Counted from the stretch's first letter, positions 37,501 through 45,684 are shown. The stretch: 64,000 nt of DNA from an uncultured Carboxylicivirga sp. (GCA_947491945.1 CANLLN010000016.1:1-64000); one strand, 5' to 3'. The notes: a model not told the origin generated them from the letters alone. Numbers and translations: made by a program.

Positions 37501-37862
37501 ATAATTTCGTCAATAGATGTTGATTCATCGGAAAGGACAACGTTCATTACATAGTTCTCGGCTAAGCTCAATGTAATATTATTTTGTACATAGTCACCAT
37601 ATCCAATAAAGGTAACCTTTACCGTATAAGGCCCTCCGACCCGCATACCGTTAAAATTGAATCGTCCTTCAGTGTTAGTGATTGTACCATAAGTTGTTCC
37701 TGAAGGTGTGTGTGTAGCAATTACCGTTGCACCTATTACGGCTCCTTCTGCATCGGTAACACGTCCTCCCATACTGGATGTAGTTACCTGTGCATTTGTT
37801 TGCAAAATGAAAAATGCCAGAAGCATAATCATACATGCAAATAAGCTAAATACTTTTCTCAT
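34590..37862 (-). CDS. Oar-like TonB-dependent outer-membrane receptor
   Basis: A 1090-residue receptor. Signal peptide 1-24 (LAFFILQTNAQ), a carboxypeptidase-regulatory-like domain (about 28-110, GGRVTDAEGAVIGATV), a plug domain (about 120-250, with VEDITRLSPYGGKGMSF), and a long barrel ending in SLGQCWYASIGIKYIFN. This architecture is the Oar/carboxypeptidase-regulatory-like class rather than SusC, and no SusD follows; the partner is the BACON lipoprotein. Substrate unknown. The palindrome ACCGA-N4-TCGGT about 125 bases upstream suggests TetR control. Confidence 0.92.
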   Translation of the reverse strand: MRKVFSLFACMIMLLAFFILQTNAQVTTSSMGGRVTDAEGAVIGATVIATHTPSGTTYGTITNTEGRFNFNGMRVGGPYTVKVTFIGYGDYVQNNITLSLAENYVMNVVLSDESTSIDEIMVTAVRTKFSNEKTGAVTNISNDQIVNLPTVSRSVEDITRLSPYGGKGMSFAGADGRTANFTVDGANFNNNFGLSDALPGGGNPISIEAIDELQVVIAPYDVRQTNFIGGGVNAITKSGTNNFKGSAYVFHRNENMRGDAVKGQQIAGAREKDRNTTYGLTFGGPIIKNKLFVFINAEKSETPTVANRWRASTDGIADADNYISRTTEDDLQTVSDFVSDKYGYNTGSYTNFPADESNTKLLGRIDWNITNKHRLALRYNYTKNTSWRSPNASSMDGGTRMSEARMSQASMSYANSMYSMDNLVHSFSFDLNSRLSDNISNQFLATYSKLDDVRGTDSDPFPFIDILKDGQAYLSLGYELFTWNNGVHNDVVNIKDEITYYAGNHKIFGGIAYEYKMADNAYMRNGTGYYRYSSLDDFLNGATPEIVNLTYGYNGESNPAARVRSNKIGVYAQDDWSVNDVFKLSFGLRLDALMFNNDDLMTNQAIKELDYSGRHIDTGKWPDANIIFSPRVGFVWDALGDKSLKVRGGTGLFSGNLPLVFFTNMPTNGGMVQYQAQINERNAANNGFTMDEFAGGLVTDANGRATIAALYDKLTGLGYPTTISPEDGTVPSAIAAVSPEFKMPQVWKSSVAVDYAFPTPFPFSATVEGIYNKTINGVTISDWSIPNAGGFARFNGVDNRPIYPDGYRTGTKAFVLENTSRGYGWSANVTLNAQPAEWISLMAAYTHTVAKDVTGMPGSNAESAFTYVPTVEGPNHIKLHNSQYTTPDRLVASLTAHDKSGNHYGLIYEGWRGGANYSYMTVNDMNSDGYNYDAIYIPTDKEVENGDFRFVSADDQTRFMDYVHSNDYLKDNQGDYAEAYSVYSPWVHRVDFSYKHDFALKTGNVGHKLQLSFDIKNLMNFFNSDWGVAKYLNPEIGSEARILKYEGVDADGVATFSTPSSIHGGTKTFTSRYSLGQCWYASIGIKYIFN

Positions 37863-37986
37863 GATAGAATGAATTAGTAGTTAAAATTAGTAAATATTCA
37901 TTGTTTATTAATTATAATACTGAACCTTTGATAGTTAAGGAAAACGTTCCCATTCCAGTAAAAACATCTCAAATTTCTAAAACTAG

Positions 37987-38000
37987 ACCGAAGGGTCGGT
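37987..38000 (-). promoter_or_regulatory. Probable TetR operator upstream of the TonB receptor gene
   Basis: ACCGA (37987-37991) and TCGGT (37996-38000) form an inverted repeat with a 4-nt spacer, the usual look of TetR-family sites. On the minus strand TAGTTTTA, one base from a TAnnTTTG box, follows immediately, so a bound repressor would cover the promoter. The tetR gene lies directly upstream. The rest of 37863-38287 shows no gene. Confidence 0.6.
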
Positions 38001-38287
38001 TAATTAAGGGTTAAAATTGTGTTAATTTTTGAGAATAGACAAGAAATCAGGCACAAATAATTAACATTTTTTAAGATCACAACAAATCGCACGTCAGTGC
38101 GAGCCTTTAGGTATTAATACAAGGCTTAACGCTCATAAAGGCGAAACACCCAAAATACTTAGTAACAGAACACTACAAGGAATTAATGTGTATTTATTGC
38201 GCTTATGAGAAATTATAAGTAATCCATAATTAAGAATTATGAAATCGGTAAGGAAGTAAATAGATCGTGGGCCCTTTCTGGTTATGA

Positions 38288-38857
38288 CTACTCTTGTGTG
38301 GACTGCTTTTGGGCCACCCCATCCCAATACATATCAAAGGCAGCATCGAACTCTTCGTGAAAAGTCTTAACCGGCTTGGTGGAATTAAGAAAATAATTGG
38401 CCATGGCGCGCGTAAAGGCAAAATCGAAAAAAGCAATCATATCTGTTTTATAGGCTTTGAGTACGCCCATATTCACCTTCTGCATGATAAAACGACGCGG
38501 CCCTTCCTTGGTTTCGTCCACCAGGCTAAAGTGCAGTTTCATGTAAGGGCTCGACTCAAAAATACTAATGTAATGGAACTTAACCGGATGGGTAATAAAC
38601 CACTTAACGATGGCGCTGAACACCTGTTTTGTATTCTCGCGGGCATCAAGAATATTCTTATTAACACACTGATCCTCAATCTCAAACATTAACTGCTTAT
38701 AGATATCAATAATCAACTGCTCTTTGTTGCTGATATGGTGATACAAGGTTCCTTTGGCAATACCGATGCGCTCGATCAATTCATTTACCGAAGCTGCAAA
38801 TCCTTTTTCGACAAACAATTCCATTGCGCCCCTATAGATATCATTCTTTTTACTCAT
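38288..38857 (-). CDS. TetR/AcrR-family regulator
   Basis: A 189-residue regulator. The N-terminal helix-turn-helix is clear: KNDIYRGAMELFVEKGFAAS, then ELIERIGIAKGTLYHHISNK. The C-terminal ligand domain (about 60-185) is variable, so the effector is unknown. It is on the same strand as the TonB receptor gene with the operator between them; it most likely represses that pair. No copy of the operator is seen before tetR itself. Confidence 0.93.
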   Translation of the reverse strand: MSKKNDIYRGAMELFVEKGFAASVNELIERIGIAKGTLYHHISNKEQLIIDIYKQLMFEIEDQCVNKNILDARENTKQVFSAIVKWFITHPVKFHYISIFESSPYMKLHFSLVDETKEGPRRFIMQKVNMGVLKAYKTDMIAFFDFAFTRAMANYFLNSTKPVKTFHEEFDAAFDMYWDGVAQKQSTQE

Positions 38858-38948
38858 AGCTTCAAGTTTAGCCGTGCGAAGTTAAAATAATTATAACATG
38901 AAGCAAGTATAAGTCATTAACCTTTTTTAACAGAAAAAGCTTGCGATA

Positions 38949-38985
38949 AAAAAAACCCTCCCGCAATTAACGAAAGGGCACTATA
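38949..38985 (-). terminator. Intrinsic terminator after the ROK kinase gene
   Basis: On the minus strand GCCCTTTCG and a GCGGGAGGG segment form an imperfect stem followed by a run of eight T. It lies about 20 bases past the stop codon. Confidence 0.65.
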
Positions 38986-39004
38986 TATCATAATTACAAC
39001 CTTC

Positions 39005-39982
39005 CTACTTCTCTCTTTCCTTCCAGGCCAGGGCACTTGCCCCTACAATGGCTGCATTACCCGCATCAAGCTCCGAAGGCAACAACTTTATTTTATTCTT
39101 AAATATTGGCAGTAAGTGCTTTTCAATACTTTCGCGCGTGGGCTTCAGTATTAAATCGCCGGCCGCCATAGGTCCACCAAAAAGGAAAATAGCCTCGGGG
39201 CTTAGATGATGAATTGTATCGGCAATTCCCTGCCCAAGGTAATGCCCAGTTAGCGCAAACACTTCAAGTGCCACCTGATCGCCGGCAACAGCGGCGTCAT
39301 AAATCATCTTTGAATTTAAATCATTGTAAGTATGATTGGCCAGCGGGCTGCTAGCAGCATTATACTTGGCCAGCAATTCGAAGGCGGTGCGTTTCATCCC
39401 GGGGGCCGAGCAATAAGCCTCCAGGTGACCTTTCGCACCACAGCCACACAGGCGCCCATCGGGCACCAGGGTGGTATGACCACACTCACCGGCAAAGCCA
39501 TCATGGCCATACACCAAATCGCCATTGACTACAACACCACTTCCTACGCCCGTTCCCAGCGTGTACATCACAAAATTCTTCATGCCCTTGGCACCGCCAT
39601 AGATCATCTCACCAATGGCCGCAGCGTTAGCATCGTTGGTTAAGGCAATAGCAGGCATATCCGGAAACTGCTCCTTCACGAGTTTAACCAAATGCACTAC
39701 TCCTTTGAAAGATAAATTGGGAGCATACTCGATAGTGCCGTTATAATAATTACCATTGGGCGCCCCCACGCCAATACCAATAATATCGATGTCTTCGTTC
39801 ATCAACTTAGCATTGGTAATTAACTTTTTAATGACATTGGCCAGCTCTTCGATGTAAGCATTAATATTACCATGCGATGGGGTGGCAATATTATCTTTAG
39901 CAAGTACATGTCCCTGCTCATCAACCACACCAATGGCCGTATTGGTTCCACCAATATCTACACCTACTGATACATTTTTCAT
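39005..39982 (-). CDS. ROK-family sugar kinase (glucokinase-like)
   Basis: A 325-residue ROK kinase. The N-terminal phosphate loop is GVDIGGTNTAIGVVD; later GTGVGSGVVVNG and the GECGHTTLVPDG His motif are present. The zinc motif is normally CxCGxxGCxE; here it reads CGCGAKGHLEAYC, so the third Cys is His and a further Cys follows, which may still bind zinc. It phosphorylates a hexose in the cytoplasm. It lies downstream of a sugar MFS transporter on the same strand, so the pair likely imports and traps one sugar. Confidence 0.92.
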   Translation of the reverse strand: MKNVSVGVDIGGTNTAIGVVDEQGHVLAKDNIATPSHGNINAYIEELANVIKKLITNAKLMNEDIDIIGIGVGAPNGNYYNGTIEYAPNLSFKGVVHLVKLVKEQFPDMPAIALTNDANAAAIGEMIYGGAKGMKNFVMYTLGTGVGSGVVVNGDLVYGHDGFAGECGHTTLVPDGRLCGCGAKGHLEAYCSAPGMKRTAFELLAKYNAASSPLANHTYNDLNSKMIYDAAVAGDQVALEVFALTGHYLGQGIADTIHHLSPEAIFLFGGPMAAGDLILKPTRESIEKHLLPIFKNKIKLLPSELDAGNAAIVGASALAWKEREK

Positions 39983-40019
39983 ATTACTCGTTTTATTTAG
40001 TTAAGCCATATATACAAAC

Positions 40020-40050
40020 ATGACCCTCCGGTAGGTAACCAGAGAGTCAT
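40020..40050 (-). repeat. Intercistronic hairpin between the MFS and ROK genes
   Basis: ATGACCCTCCGG (40020-40031) and CCAGAGAGTCAT (40039-40050) pair over 12 bp with two wobbles. No T-run follows, so it more likely stabilises or separates the two messages than stops transcription. Confidence 0.5.
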
Positions 40051-40078
40051 GCCAATTGTTTTATTTATCGATAAGCGA

Positions 40079-41332
40079 TTAGCCTCTCTGATGTACCTTA
40101 GAACCCAACAATGCATAGTAAAGGATGTACAATTCACCAGCAATTACCAGTGTCCATGTCCATGCCCAGTTGCCACCCAATGCGTCGGCCATCATACCTT
40201 GCATTAAAGGTAGAATAGCACCACCAATTACACCGATCATCAAGGCACCTGATGCTTTTGATGTATATTTACCCAAATCAGCTACTGCTAATGAGAAAAT
40301 ACCACCCCACATAATTGAGTGTAATAATCCAATTCCTACTAAGAACCATGGGTTACCGGTGATCATTGAAATTAATACCAATACCGTAGCACCAACTGAA
40401 GTAACCACCAACTGTACCTTGGCCGAAATTTTACTTAAAGTACTACCCACCAAGCGGCCTACTAACATACCACCCCAGTACAGAGTAGCCATTTTAGCAG
40501 CTGCCTCGGCGAAAGATCCGCCTAACCACTCAGCGTATACATTAATATTGGCACCAATGGCTACCTCAACACCTACATAAAAGAAGATACCGATTACACC
40601 TAATTTTAAGTGTGAGAAAGACCAAATGCTTTTTTCTAATTTTTCGCCACCTTCGTTAGTTGTACCAGCAATGTTAGGTAATGACAAACGACTAACGATG
40701 AAAATTACCAAAGCGATGGTAACTGCTAAAAGAATAAATGGGATAATCACTTTATTGATATCCACCTCGGCCATTGATGCACCACCAAATACCAGACCCG
40801 ACACGAAGTAAGGTGCAGATGTTGTACCAATAGAGTTGGATGAACCACCAATAGTAATACGCTGAATAGCACTAGTACCTTTCACCTCACAGGCTGTAAG
40901 ATAAGGGTTAATTACCACCTGCATAATGGTAGCAGCGGCACCCACTACATAAGAACCAATAAGGAATACGAAGAAACCTAATGGAATGCCGAAAAGAACA
41001 ACACCGTCTTTCATTGAACCCAGGTAAGCAGAACCGGCTGTGATTAACAAACCTACTACCATTACACCCAAGGCACGCAACAAGGTACTCTTATATCCGA
41101 AACGATCTACCCATTTCGAACCGGTATTACCTGTTAGCGGATAAGCTAAAAACCAGGCAAAAGTTACCATGATGGTCAATGTGTTTTTAATCGACTTAAT
41201 ACTTTCTGCACCTAAAAATGCCTCACGTAAAGGTGTTTGAAACTGCTGAAACACCACGGTTAAAAAACCTACAATAAAAAACAGGAATACCATTGTAACA
41301 AATGGCCCCAAATAACTCTTCTGCTGATTCAT
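40079..41332 (-). CDS. Sugar transporter of the major facilitator superfamily (FucP-like)
   Basis: A 417-residue inner-membrane protein with about 12 hydrophobic segments. It starts with GPFVTMVFLFFIVGFLTVV and has MQVVINPYLTACE, where Asn-Pro-Tyr is typical of the FHS (FucP/GluP) branch of sugar:H+ symporters. It is followed by the ROK kinase. The exact sugar cannot be told from sequence alone. Confidence 0.92.
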   Translation of the reverse strand: MNQQKSYLGPFVTMVFLFFIVGFLTVVFQQFQTPLREAFLGAESIKSIKNTLTIMVTFAWFLAYPLTGNTGSKWVDRFGYKSTLLRALGVMVVGLLITAGSAYLGSMKDGVVLFGIPLGFFVFLIGSYVVGAAATIMQVVINPYLTACEVKGTSAIQRITIGGSSNSIGTTSAPYFVSGLVFGGASMAEVDINKVIIPFILLAVTIALVIFIVSRLSLPNIAGTTNEGGEKLEKSIWSFSHLKLGVIGIFFYVGVEVAIGANINVYAEWLGGSFAEAAAKMATLYWGGMLVGRLVGSTLSKISAKVQLVVTSVGATVLVLISMITGNPWFLVGIGLLHSIMWGGIFSLAVADLGKYTSKASGALMIGVIGGAILPLMQGMMADALGGNWAWTWTLVIAGELYILYYALLGSKVHQRG

Positions 41333-41592
41333 AATCTTTAATAGTTAACTTAGCAGTCAACCCTATCTGCTGATAATGCTGACCCCATTTACTTTTAGTT
41401 TGTGTATAAATTAATTCATCTTTTCGTTTCAAATACTTTCAATTGCTTATTAAATATTTTCGTTAGCAGGCAATTTCACTATTTCAAAACGGGCAGCAAG
41501 ATAATATTTAAAAACGCATGTTTGACATTTTGCATCAAAAAAGCGCTTATAAAAATTAGTTTTAAATTAACATACACAATGCACCTAATAAA

Positions 41593-41625
41593 AAAAGCCA
41601 CCTCCGGTATTCGAAGATGACTTTT
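41593..41625 (-). terminator. Terminator after the first FKBP lipoprotein gene
   Basis: On the minus strand AAAAGTCATCTTC pairs with GGAGGTGGCTTTT over 13 positions including G-U pairs, and T-rich sequence follows. The remaining 41340-41590 is non-coding upstream DNA of the transporter gene; no clear promoter box is seen. Confidence 0.75.
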
Positions 41626-41647
41626 CGTATGCTTTGTTTCTTATCCT

Positions 41648-42238
41648 TTATTGTTCCAGATAGGTCACCCGCAGCTCGTAAATATAGGTATCATAACCCT
41701 GAAAGCCGGCGATAGCCGAAGGCACTACAATTTTTGCTTCGCCACCGTAACGCATATGCTGTATAGCTTCGTTAATACCCAATGACACCCCTGTTTGCTG
41801 AGCAGAGGCCGCATCACCTATGATGTATGTAGTAAACGACACCGGTGCCGTATCAAAATCATTGGTTCCCAGATAACGCTCTACAGTTTTTAACCCGCCA
41901 TCAATGGAGTCTTTCACAATATCATAGGCAGTAAAGCGATAAGCTACGCGCTTAAAAACCTTCACCGAGTCGCCCTCTCCGATCTTTGTATGGTAGAGCA
42001 TCAATCCTGATTCCAGCCGATGATCCACTGTATCAATTGCAGCTGCAGACATAGAGTCGAGACGCGATAAACCATTGGCCATCTCCTCGTTGTAATACTC
42101 ATCAAGCAATTTTAGCTCTGCTTCAATATATTCCTTGGGGTTGATGTAATTGCTATTACTCTCGCAGGCCGAAAGACCAACTAAAGTAACTACTGCCGCA
42201 ACTATAATCAGATTAAAGTATTTATTTCTGTTCTTCAT
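41648..42238 (-). CDS. FKBP-type peptidyl-prolyl isomerase lipoprotein
   Basis: A 196-residue lipoprotein; the signal ends at VGLSACESN (Cys at about 25). The C-terminal half (about 80-196) resembles an FKBP domain, with VFKRVAYRFTAYD and GVSLGINEAIQHMRYGGEAKIVVPS, although several active-site aromatics are not evident. Periplasmic or membrane-bound folding factor. Same strand as the next FKBP gene with an 80-base gap. Confidence 0.78.
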   Translation of the reverse strand: MKNRNKYFNLIIVAAVVTLVGLSACESNSNYINPKEYIEAELKLLDEYYNEEMANGLSRLDSMSAAAIDTVDHRLESGLMLYHTKIGEGDSVKVFKRVAYRFTAYDIVKDSIDGGLKTVERYLGTNDFDTAPVSFTTYIIGDAASAQQTGVSLGINEAIQHMRYGGEAKIVVPSAIAGFQGYDTYIYELRVTYLEQ

Positions 42239-42319
42239 TTAATATTCGTTATGCCGGTTTGACAAGCACACAAAGAAAATCATTTTTATGCAATCTTCAA
42301 ATCTTATTCATGGCCTTCT

Positions 42320-42841
42320 TTACGGCCTTTGCACCTTCAGCACCTCAATATCCATCATTAGAATGGCCAAGCGAGGTATTTTATCACCATCGCCGGCAAT
42401 ACCATGCGCCAGGTAAGGCGGCATAATAATTTGACCAATGGCTCCCTGCCCCAACTGTTGCACAAACTGTTCCAGTCCGGCTTCCACCTGCGCCTTTCCC
42501 ACCGTAAAAGTCATCATTCCCTCGGTAGCCGACGAATAACATACCGTACCATCAAGCAAACGAGTGGTATAGGCGAGCGTCACCACATCCCGGGGTTTAA
42601 TCGTATCACCCTTTGCCGGTGTGCTCACCCGATAGTAATAGCCGGTAGATGATTTCTTCATATCCAACTCATGATCGGCAATATACTGCTCAATAACGCG
42701 CGACTCTGCACTCACCATCTGTCGGTTCATCTCCAGCAACATATCTTTCGTTACACGGCGGGTCGATTTTTGATCGCTATTGCAGGCGCCCAACAAAATA
42801 ACAGCGCTCAACAGGAGCAAACGACTATTTTTAAAAACCAT
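42320..42841 (-). CDS. GldI-like FKBP-type peptidyl-prolyl isomerase lipoprotein
   Basis: About 173 residues, starting at the ATG at 42841 (or two codons earlier). Lipobox LLGACNSD. The FKBP domain shows VVTLAYTTRLLDGTVCYSS, FTVGKAQVEAGLEQFVQQLG and IMPPYLAHGI. In Flavobacteriia the corresponding gene next to an NrnA-type DHH gene is gldI, a gliding/T9SS-linked lipoprotein; the same neighbour is present here (the two genes overlap). Gliding itself is not shown. Confidence 0.82.
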   Translation of the reverse strand: MVFKNSRLLLLSAVILLGACNSDQKSTRRVTKDMLLEMNRQMVSAESRVIEQYIADHELDMKKSSTGYYYRVSTPAKGDTIKPRDVVTLAYTTRLLDGTVCYSSATEGMMTFTVGKAQVEAGLEQFVQQLGQGAIGQIIMPPYLAHGIAGDGDKIPRLAILMMDIEVLKVQRP

Positions 42842-43856
42842 TGGCATCGCAAAACTCTTTTAATACCACTTTAAAACGCTCAACGGTCTCATCCAGGCTT
42901 AATCGCGACTCGCCACCGGCAGCATTGAAATGTCCACCCCCGTTAAAATAAGTCTCGCTAAAGGTATTGGCCGGGAAACCGGCACGTGAACGAAACGATA
43001 TCTTCACCAGGTCTTTCTTCTCGGTAAACAGCGCCGACAGCTTAACGCCTTCGATCCACAGCGCCTGATTAACAAAACCCTCGGTGTCGCCGGGCTTAAA
43101 ATTAAACTGCTTAAGCTCAGCCTGACTGAGTGCGATAAACGCCGCCTTATTATCCTCGATACGCTGCATTTTTGTACCCAGAGCATGCCCCAGCAGGCGC
43201 ATACGATCAAAGGAGTTATTATGGAAAATCATCTGATGAATACGATCTTTATCAATCCCCATTCGCAGCAAATCGGCCACAATCAGATAAGTTTCGGGTC
43301 GGCTTGAGTTATAACTTAAGGAGCCGGTATCGGTCATAATGCCGGCATAGATACACTCGGCAGCTTCTTTACTAACATCATCTCTCATGCCGGCTTCGCA
43401 AAGCAAATGAAATAAAAGCTCGCAGGTAGATGAGGCTTCAGGCACACTGATTTGCAGATCAGCGGTATTGGCTTCGGGAAAAGGATGATGATCGACCATA
43501 ATACGATATGTAGTGTCTTTCTCAAACACCTGCCCCATCAGCTTAATGCGCGACAAAGCGTTAAAATCAACAAAAATAACCAGGTCGCTATCGGCAATCA
43601 GCTTCTTCGACTTTTTTACATTCTTATCGTAGATGATAACTTCATTAACGCCGTGCATCCAGTTAAGAAATTCGGGAAATTCGTTGGGAGATATAACGGC
43701 TGCCTCCTTACCCATATTGCGTAATATATTGGAGAGTCCGAGCGCCGCCCCCAAGGCATCGCCATCGGGGTTATTATGAGGAACAATTACCAGTTTCTGA
43801 CTGTTATCTACTTTGTTTTTAAATACATCCACTAAGGACTTATCTTTAATATTCAT
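42831..43856 (-). CDS. nrnA: DHH-family oligoribonuclease / pAp phosphatase (NrnA-like)
   Basis: A 341-residue DHH protein. Motifs I-III are HNNPDGDALGAALGL, FVDFNA and DHHPFPE; the DHHA1 domain ends in GGGHFNAAGGES. The family degrades short RNAs and 3',5'-pAp with Mn2+. It overlaps the GldI-like gene by about 11 bases. CAAAGATA at 43879-43886 gives a minus-strand -7 box. Confidence 0.93.
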   Translation of the reverse strand: MNIKDKSLVDVFKNKVDNSQKLVIVPHNNPDGDALGAALGLSNILRNMGKEAAVISPNEFPEFLNWMHGVNEVIIYDKNVKKSKKLIADSDLVIFVDFNALSRIKLMGQVFEKDTTYRIMVDHHPFPEANTADLQISVPEASSTCELLFHLLCEAGMRDDVSKEAAECIYAGIMTDTGSLSYNSSRPETYLIVADLLRMGIDKDRIHQMIFHNNSFDRMRLLGHALGTKMQRIEDNKAAFIALSQAELKQFNFKPGDTEGFVNQALWIEGVKLSALFTEKKDLVKISFRSRAGFPANTFSETYFNGGGHFNAAGGESRLSLDETVERFKVVLKEFCDANGF

Positions 43857-43878
43857 CTTCTGATTTTAGTTGGAATTA

Positions 43879-43886
43879 CAAAGATA
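43879..43886 (-). promoter_or_regulatory. -7 box of the nrnA promoter
   Basis: On the minus strand TATCTTTG fits TAnnTTTG exactly, 22 bases before the nrnA start. No TTG is found at the usual distance. Confidence 0.5.
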
Positions 43887-44002
43887 AAGATTTTGAGGGA
43901 TTATTTTTTTTGTATTTTAGTAACGCATCACAGTCTTATGTAAACCCATTAGACTTAGGATGATAACAATATTTTTACCTTACACTAAATTAATCAGCTA
44001 CT

Positions 44003-44434
44003 ATGGCAGGACAAAAAACACTAACTATGATTAAACCCGGTGCCGTCAAAAACCGACATATCGGTGCCATTTTAAACATGATTGAAGAGTCGGGTTTTCG
44101 TATCTCAGCTATTAAATCGTTGAAGCTATCCAAAGAAGATGCGGAGGAATTTTACGAGGAACATCGTGGCCGTCCGTTCTTTCCCGAGCTTGTTGACTTT
44201 ATGTCATCAGGGCCCATCGTGGCGGCAATTCTCCTGAAAGACAATGCCGTTGATGACTTCAGGAGATTAATAGGCAGCACCGATCCGGCGGAGGCCGAAG
44301 ATGGCACCATTCGTAAGCTATTTGCCGAGAGCAAAGCAAAGAATGCCATACACGGTTCAGACAGCGATGCCAGTGCTGACCGCGAGAGTCATTTCTTTTT
44401 TAGTGATAAAGAGTTACTGGAGAAACATCCATGA
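44003..44434 (+). CDS. ndk: Nucleoside-diphosphate kinase
   Basis: A 143-residue Ndk. It transfers the gamma-phosphate of ATP to NDPs through a phosphohistidine. The start TLTMIKPGAVK, the EHRGRPFFPELVDFM segment, and the active His in KNAIHGSDS are all present. Divergent from nrnA; followed by a terminator. Confidence 0.96.
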   Translation: MAGQKTLTMIKPGAVKNRHIGAILNMIEESGFRISAIKSLKLSKEDAEEFYEEHRGRPFFPELVDFMSSGPIVAAILLKDNAVDDFRRLIGSTDPAEAEDGTIRKLFAESKAKNAIHGSDSDASADRESHFFFSDKELLEKHP

Positions 44435-44465
44435 AAAAATGATGATTTACACATTTGATGAAAGG

Positions 44466-44502
44466 AAAAAGTGCCCGGTGCTTGTTGCATTGTGCACTTT
44501 TT
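44466..44502. terminator. Bidirectional terminator between ndk and DUF721
   Basis: AAAAAGTGC (44466-44474) and GCACTTTTT (44494-44502) are exact complements around a 19-nt loop, with A- and T-runs on the outside. Confidence 0.75.
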
Positions 44503-44504
44503 TC

Positions 44505-44795
44505 TTATCTAAATACAATATCCTGAATGATGTTATCGCCAATGGCCTGGTTAAGATTAATAATAATCTTATCCTTCCACATCATTAACTCATTGCGCAA
44601 TACCGACGAGGTCATTTCGACATACAGGATGCCGTTACGCACATAAATACGGTGCGTTGCCTTGCCCACGGCCGGCCCCAACACTTTGGTCCAGTAATGC
44701 ACGGCACGGTTCTCAAGCAAACCCTTATTCAGGTTGTCCTTCTTCAGTACTTCTTTAATCACATCGCTTATTGCCTGGGTTTTACGTCGTCGCAT
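44505..44795 (-). CDS. DUF721 (DciA-like) protein
   Basis: A 96-residue protein with the DUF721 core: ISDVIKEVLKKDNLNKGL, a W-x-x-V-L-G-P motif (YWTKVLGPAVGKATHR) and LYVEMTSSVLRNELMMWK. DUF721 contains DciA, a loader of the DnaB helicase. In Bacteroidota this gene normally follows recF. Here recF is also next on the same strand, but a cassette of about 900 bases has come between them (44849-45748). Confidence 0.88.
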   Translation of the reverse strand: MRRRKTQAISDVIKEVLKKDNLNKGLLENRAVHYWTKVLGPAVGKATHRIYVRNGILYVEMTSSVLRNELMMWKDKIIINLNQAIGDNIIQDIVFR

Positions 44796-44848
44796 CTGTT
44801 GTATTTTTATTCGTTTTGTTATCTGTTGAGTGAGTGGTGATTGTTAAT

Positions 44849-45028
44849 GGCATGGCGCTGTAAGGCGATTGATCCTTACTAACCTTCCAAATATAGCGGA
44901 GCCAAAGCGTTGTATTTGTTTATAGCATTTCATTTTTAAAGCCAAATCAATGATTTGGCTGGCTGACCGAGGCTGCAAGCCTCCGGAACCGCGCTGATCG
45001 CCCAAGGACACTATGCGGTTTGTTGGCA
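44849..45028 (-). repeat. attC-like palindromic element, type A copy 3 (reverse)
   Basis: Read on the minus strand it begins TGCCAACAAACCGCATAG (45028 downward) and shares GGAGGCTTGC, a CCAAATCA-ttg hairpin and TACAACGCTTTGGCT with copy 1 at 83-281. The distal arm (CGCCATGCC) pairs with the first, but the right core is missing and native-looking sequence starts near 44848. The hepT reading frame ends inside the element. Confidence 0.6.
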
Positions 45029-45358
45029 ACTGGCATTTTTTTTTAGATATGCCTCTATTTCTCTTTTTAGTTTTGGAAGGTGTTTAGAAATTATTCCCCA
45101 AATGATAACATCATCAACTTTGTCATAACCATAAATTACCCAATTTCTTGTATCCACAATTTTTCTTGCATTTTCAACCTCTAAATCAGTGTCTTCATTT
45201 AAAGCTCGATTCATTGCTTCTCCTATTATCTCAATCTCGCGTTCAATGACTCGCCTTAGGAGTTTATTATTCTAATATTCCAAAAAAATCTCTTTTATCT
45301 CCCAAATATTCATTAATCAACTCAATAGAAATTTTGATATCGTATAAGTGCTTTTAAT
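45011..45358 (-). pseudogene. Decayed hepT (HEPN toxin of the MntA/HepT pair)
   Basis: The HepT (DUF86) sequence is recognisable in two frames. A first segment reads KHLYDIKISIELINEYLGDK (about 45353-45291). The second reads NNKLLRRVIEREIEIIGEA and continues through RNWVIYGYDKVDDVIIWGII to the end. A frameshift lies near the T-run at about 45284, an amber codon sits at 45272-45274 in the second frame, and a TAA at 45354-45356 stands where the start should be. The RX4-6HXY active motif reads RNWVIYGY, with Tyr for His. A HEPN RNase toxin from this gene is therefore not expected. Confidence 0.8.
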
Positions 45359-45359
45359 T

Positions 45360-45668
45360 TCACGCTTTATAAATCAGTTCCTTTGATTCATTAATACTTT
45401 GAATGAAAAACGGATTATTAAGAGTATGTTCCGTTACGATATCTATATCACGATGAAATAATTCTCTAAGTCTGTAATGTAATTCAAAATAGTTATCTGC
45501 GTATTCTTCTGGAGTCAAGTTATCTACGAATGATAATAAAAAATCAATATCACTTGTGTCTGAAAAATCGTTTCCTACCACAGAACCAAAAACATACAAC
45601 CTTTTTACTTTGAATTCTTGACAGAGTTCAATTAGGTTGTTTTTACATTCTTCTAGAATCTGTTGCAT
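45360..45668 (-). CDS. mntA: MntA-like nucleotidyltransferase antitoxin
   Basis: A 102-residue minimal nucleotidyltransferase. The key motif GSVVGNDFSDTSDIDFLL (GSx10DxD) and a third Asp in HRDIDIVTE are intact. MntA adds AMP groups to HepT and thereby neutralises it. The partner hepT directly downstream is broken, so this antitoxin survives without its toxin. The gene sits in a lone cassette between recF and DUF721, with its own -7 box. Confidence 0.85.
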   Translation of the reverse strand: MQQILEECKNNLIELCQEFKVKRLYVFGSVVGNDFSDTSDIDFLLSFVDNLTPEEYADNYFELHYRLRELFHRDIDIVTEHTLNNPFFIQSINESKELIYKA

Positions 45669-45684
45669 CGATTTATATTTTAGT

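Noticed and set aside
44843-44849. GTTAATG as a core site ending the lone cassette
   Set aside because: It is in the wrong orientation for the minus-strand element and the DNA beyond it seems native, so I did not use it as a boundary.
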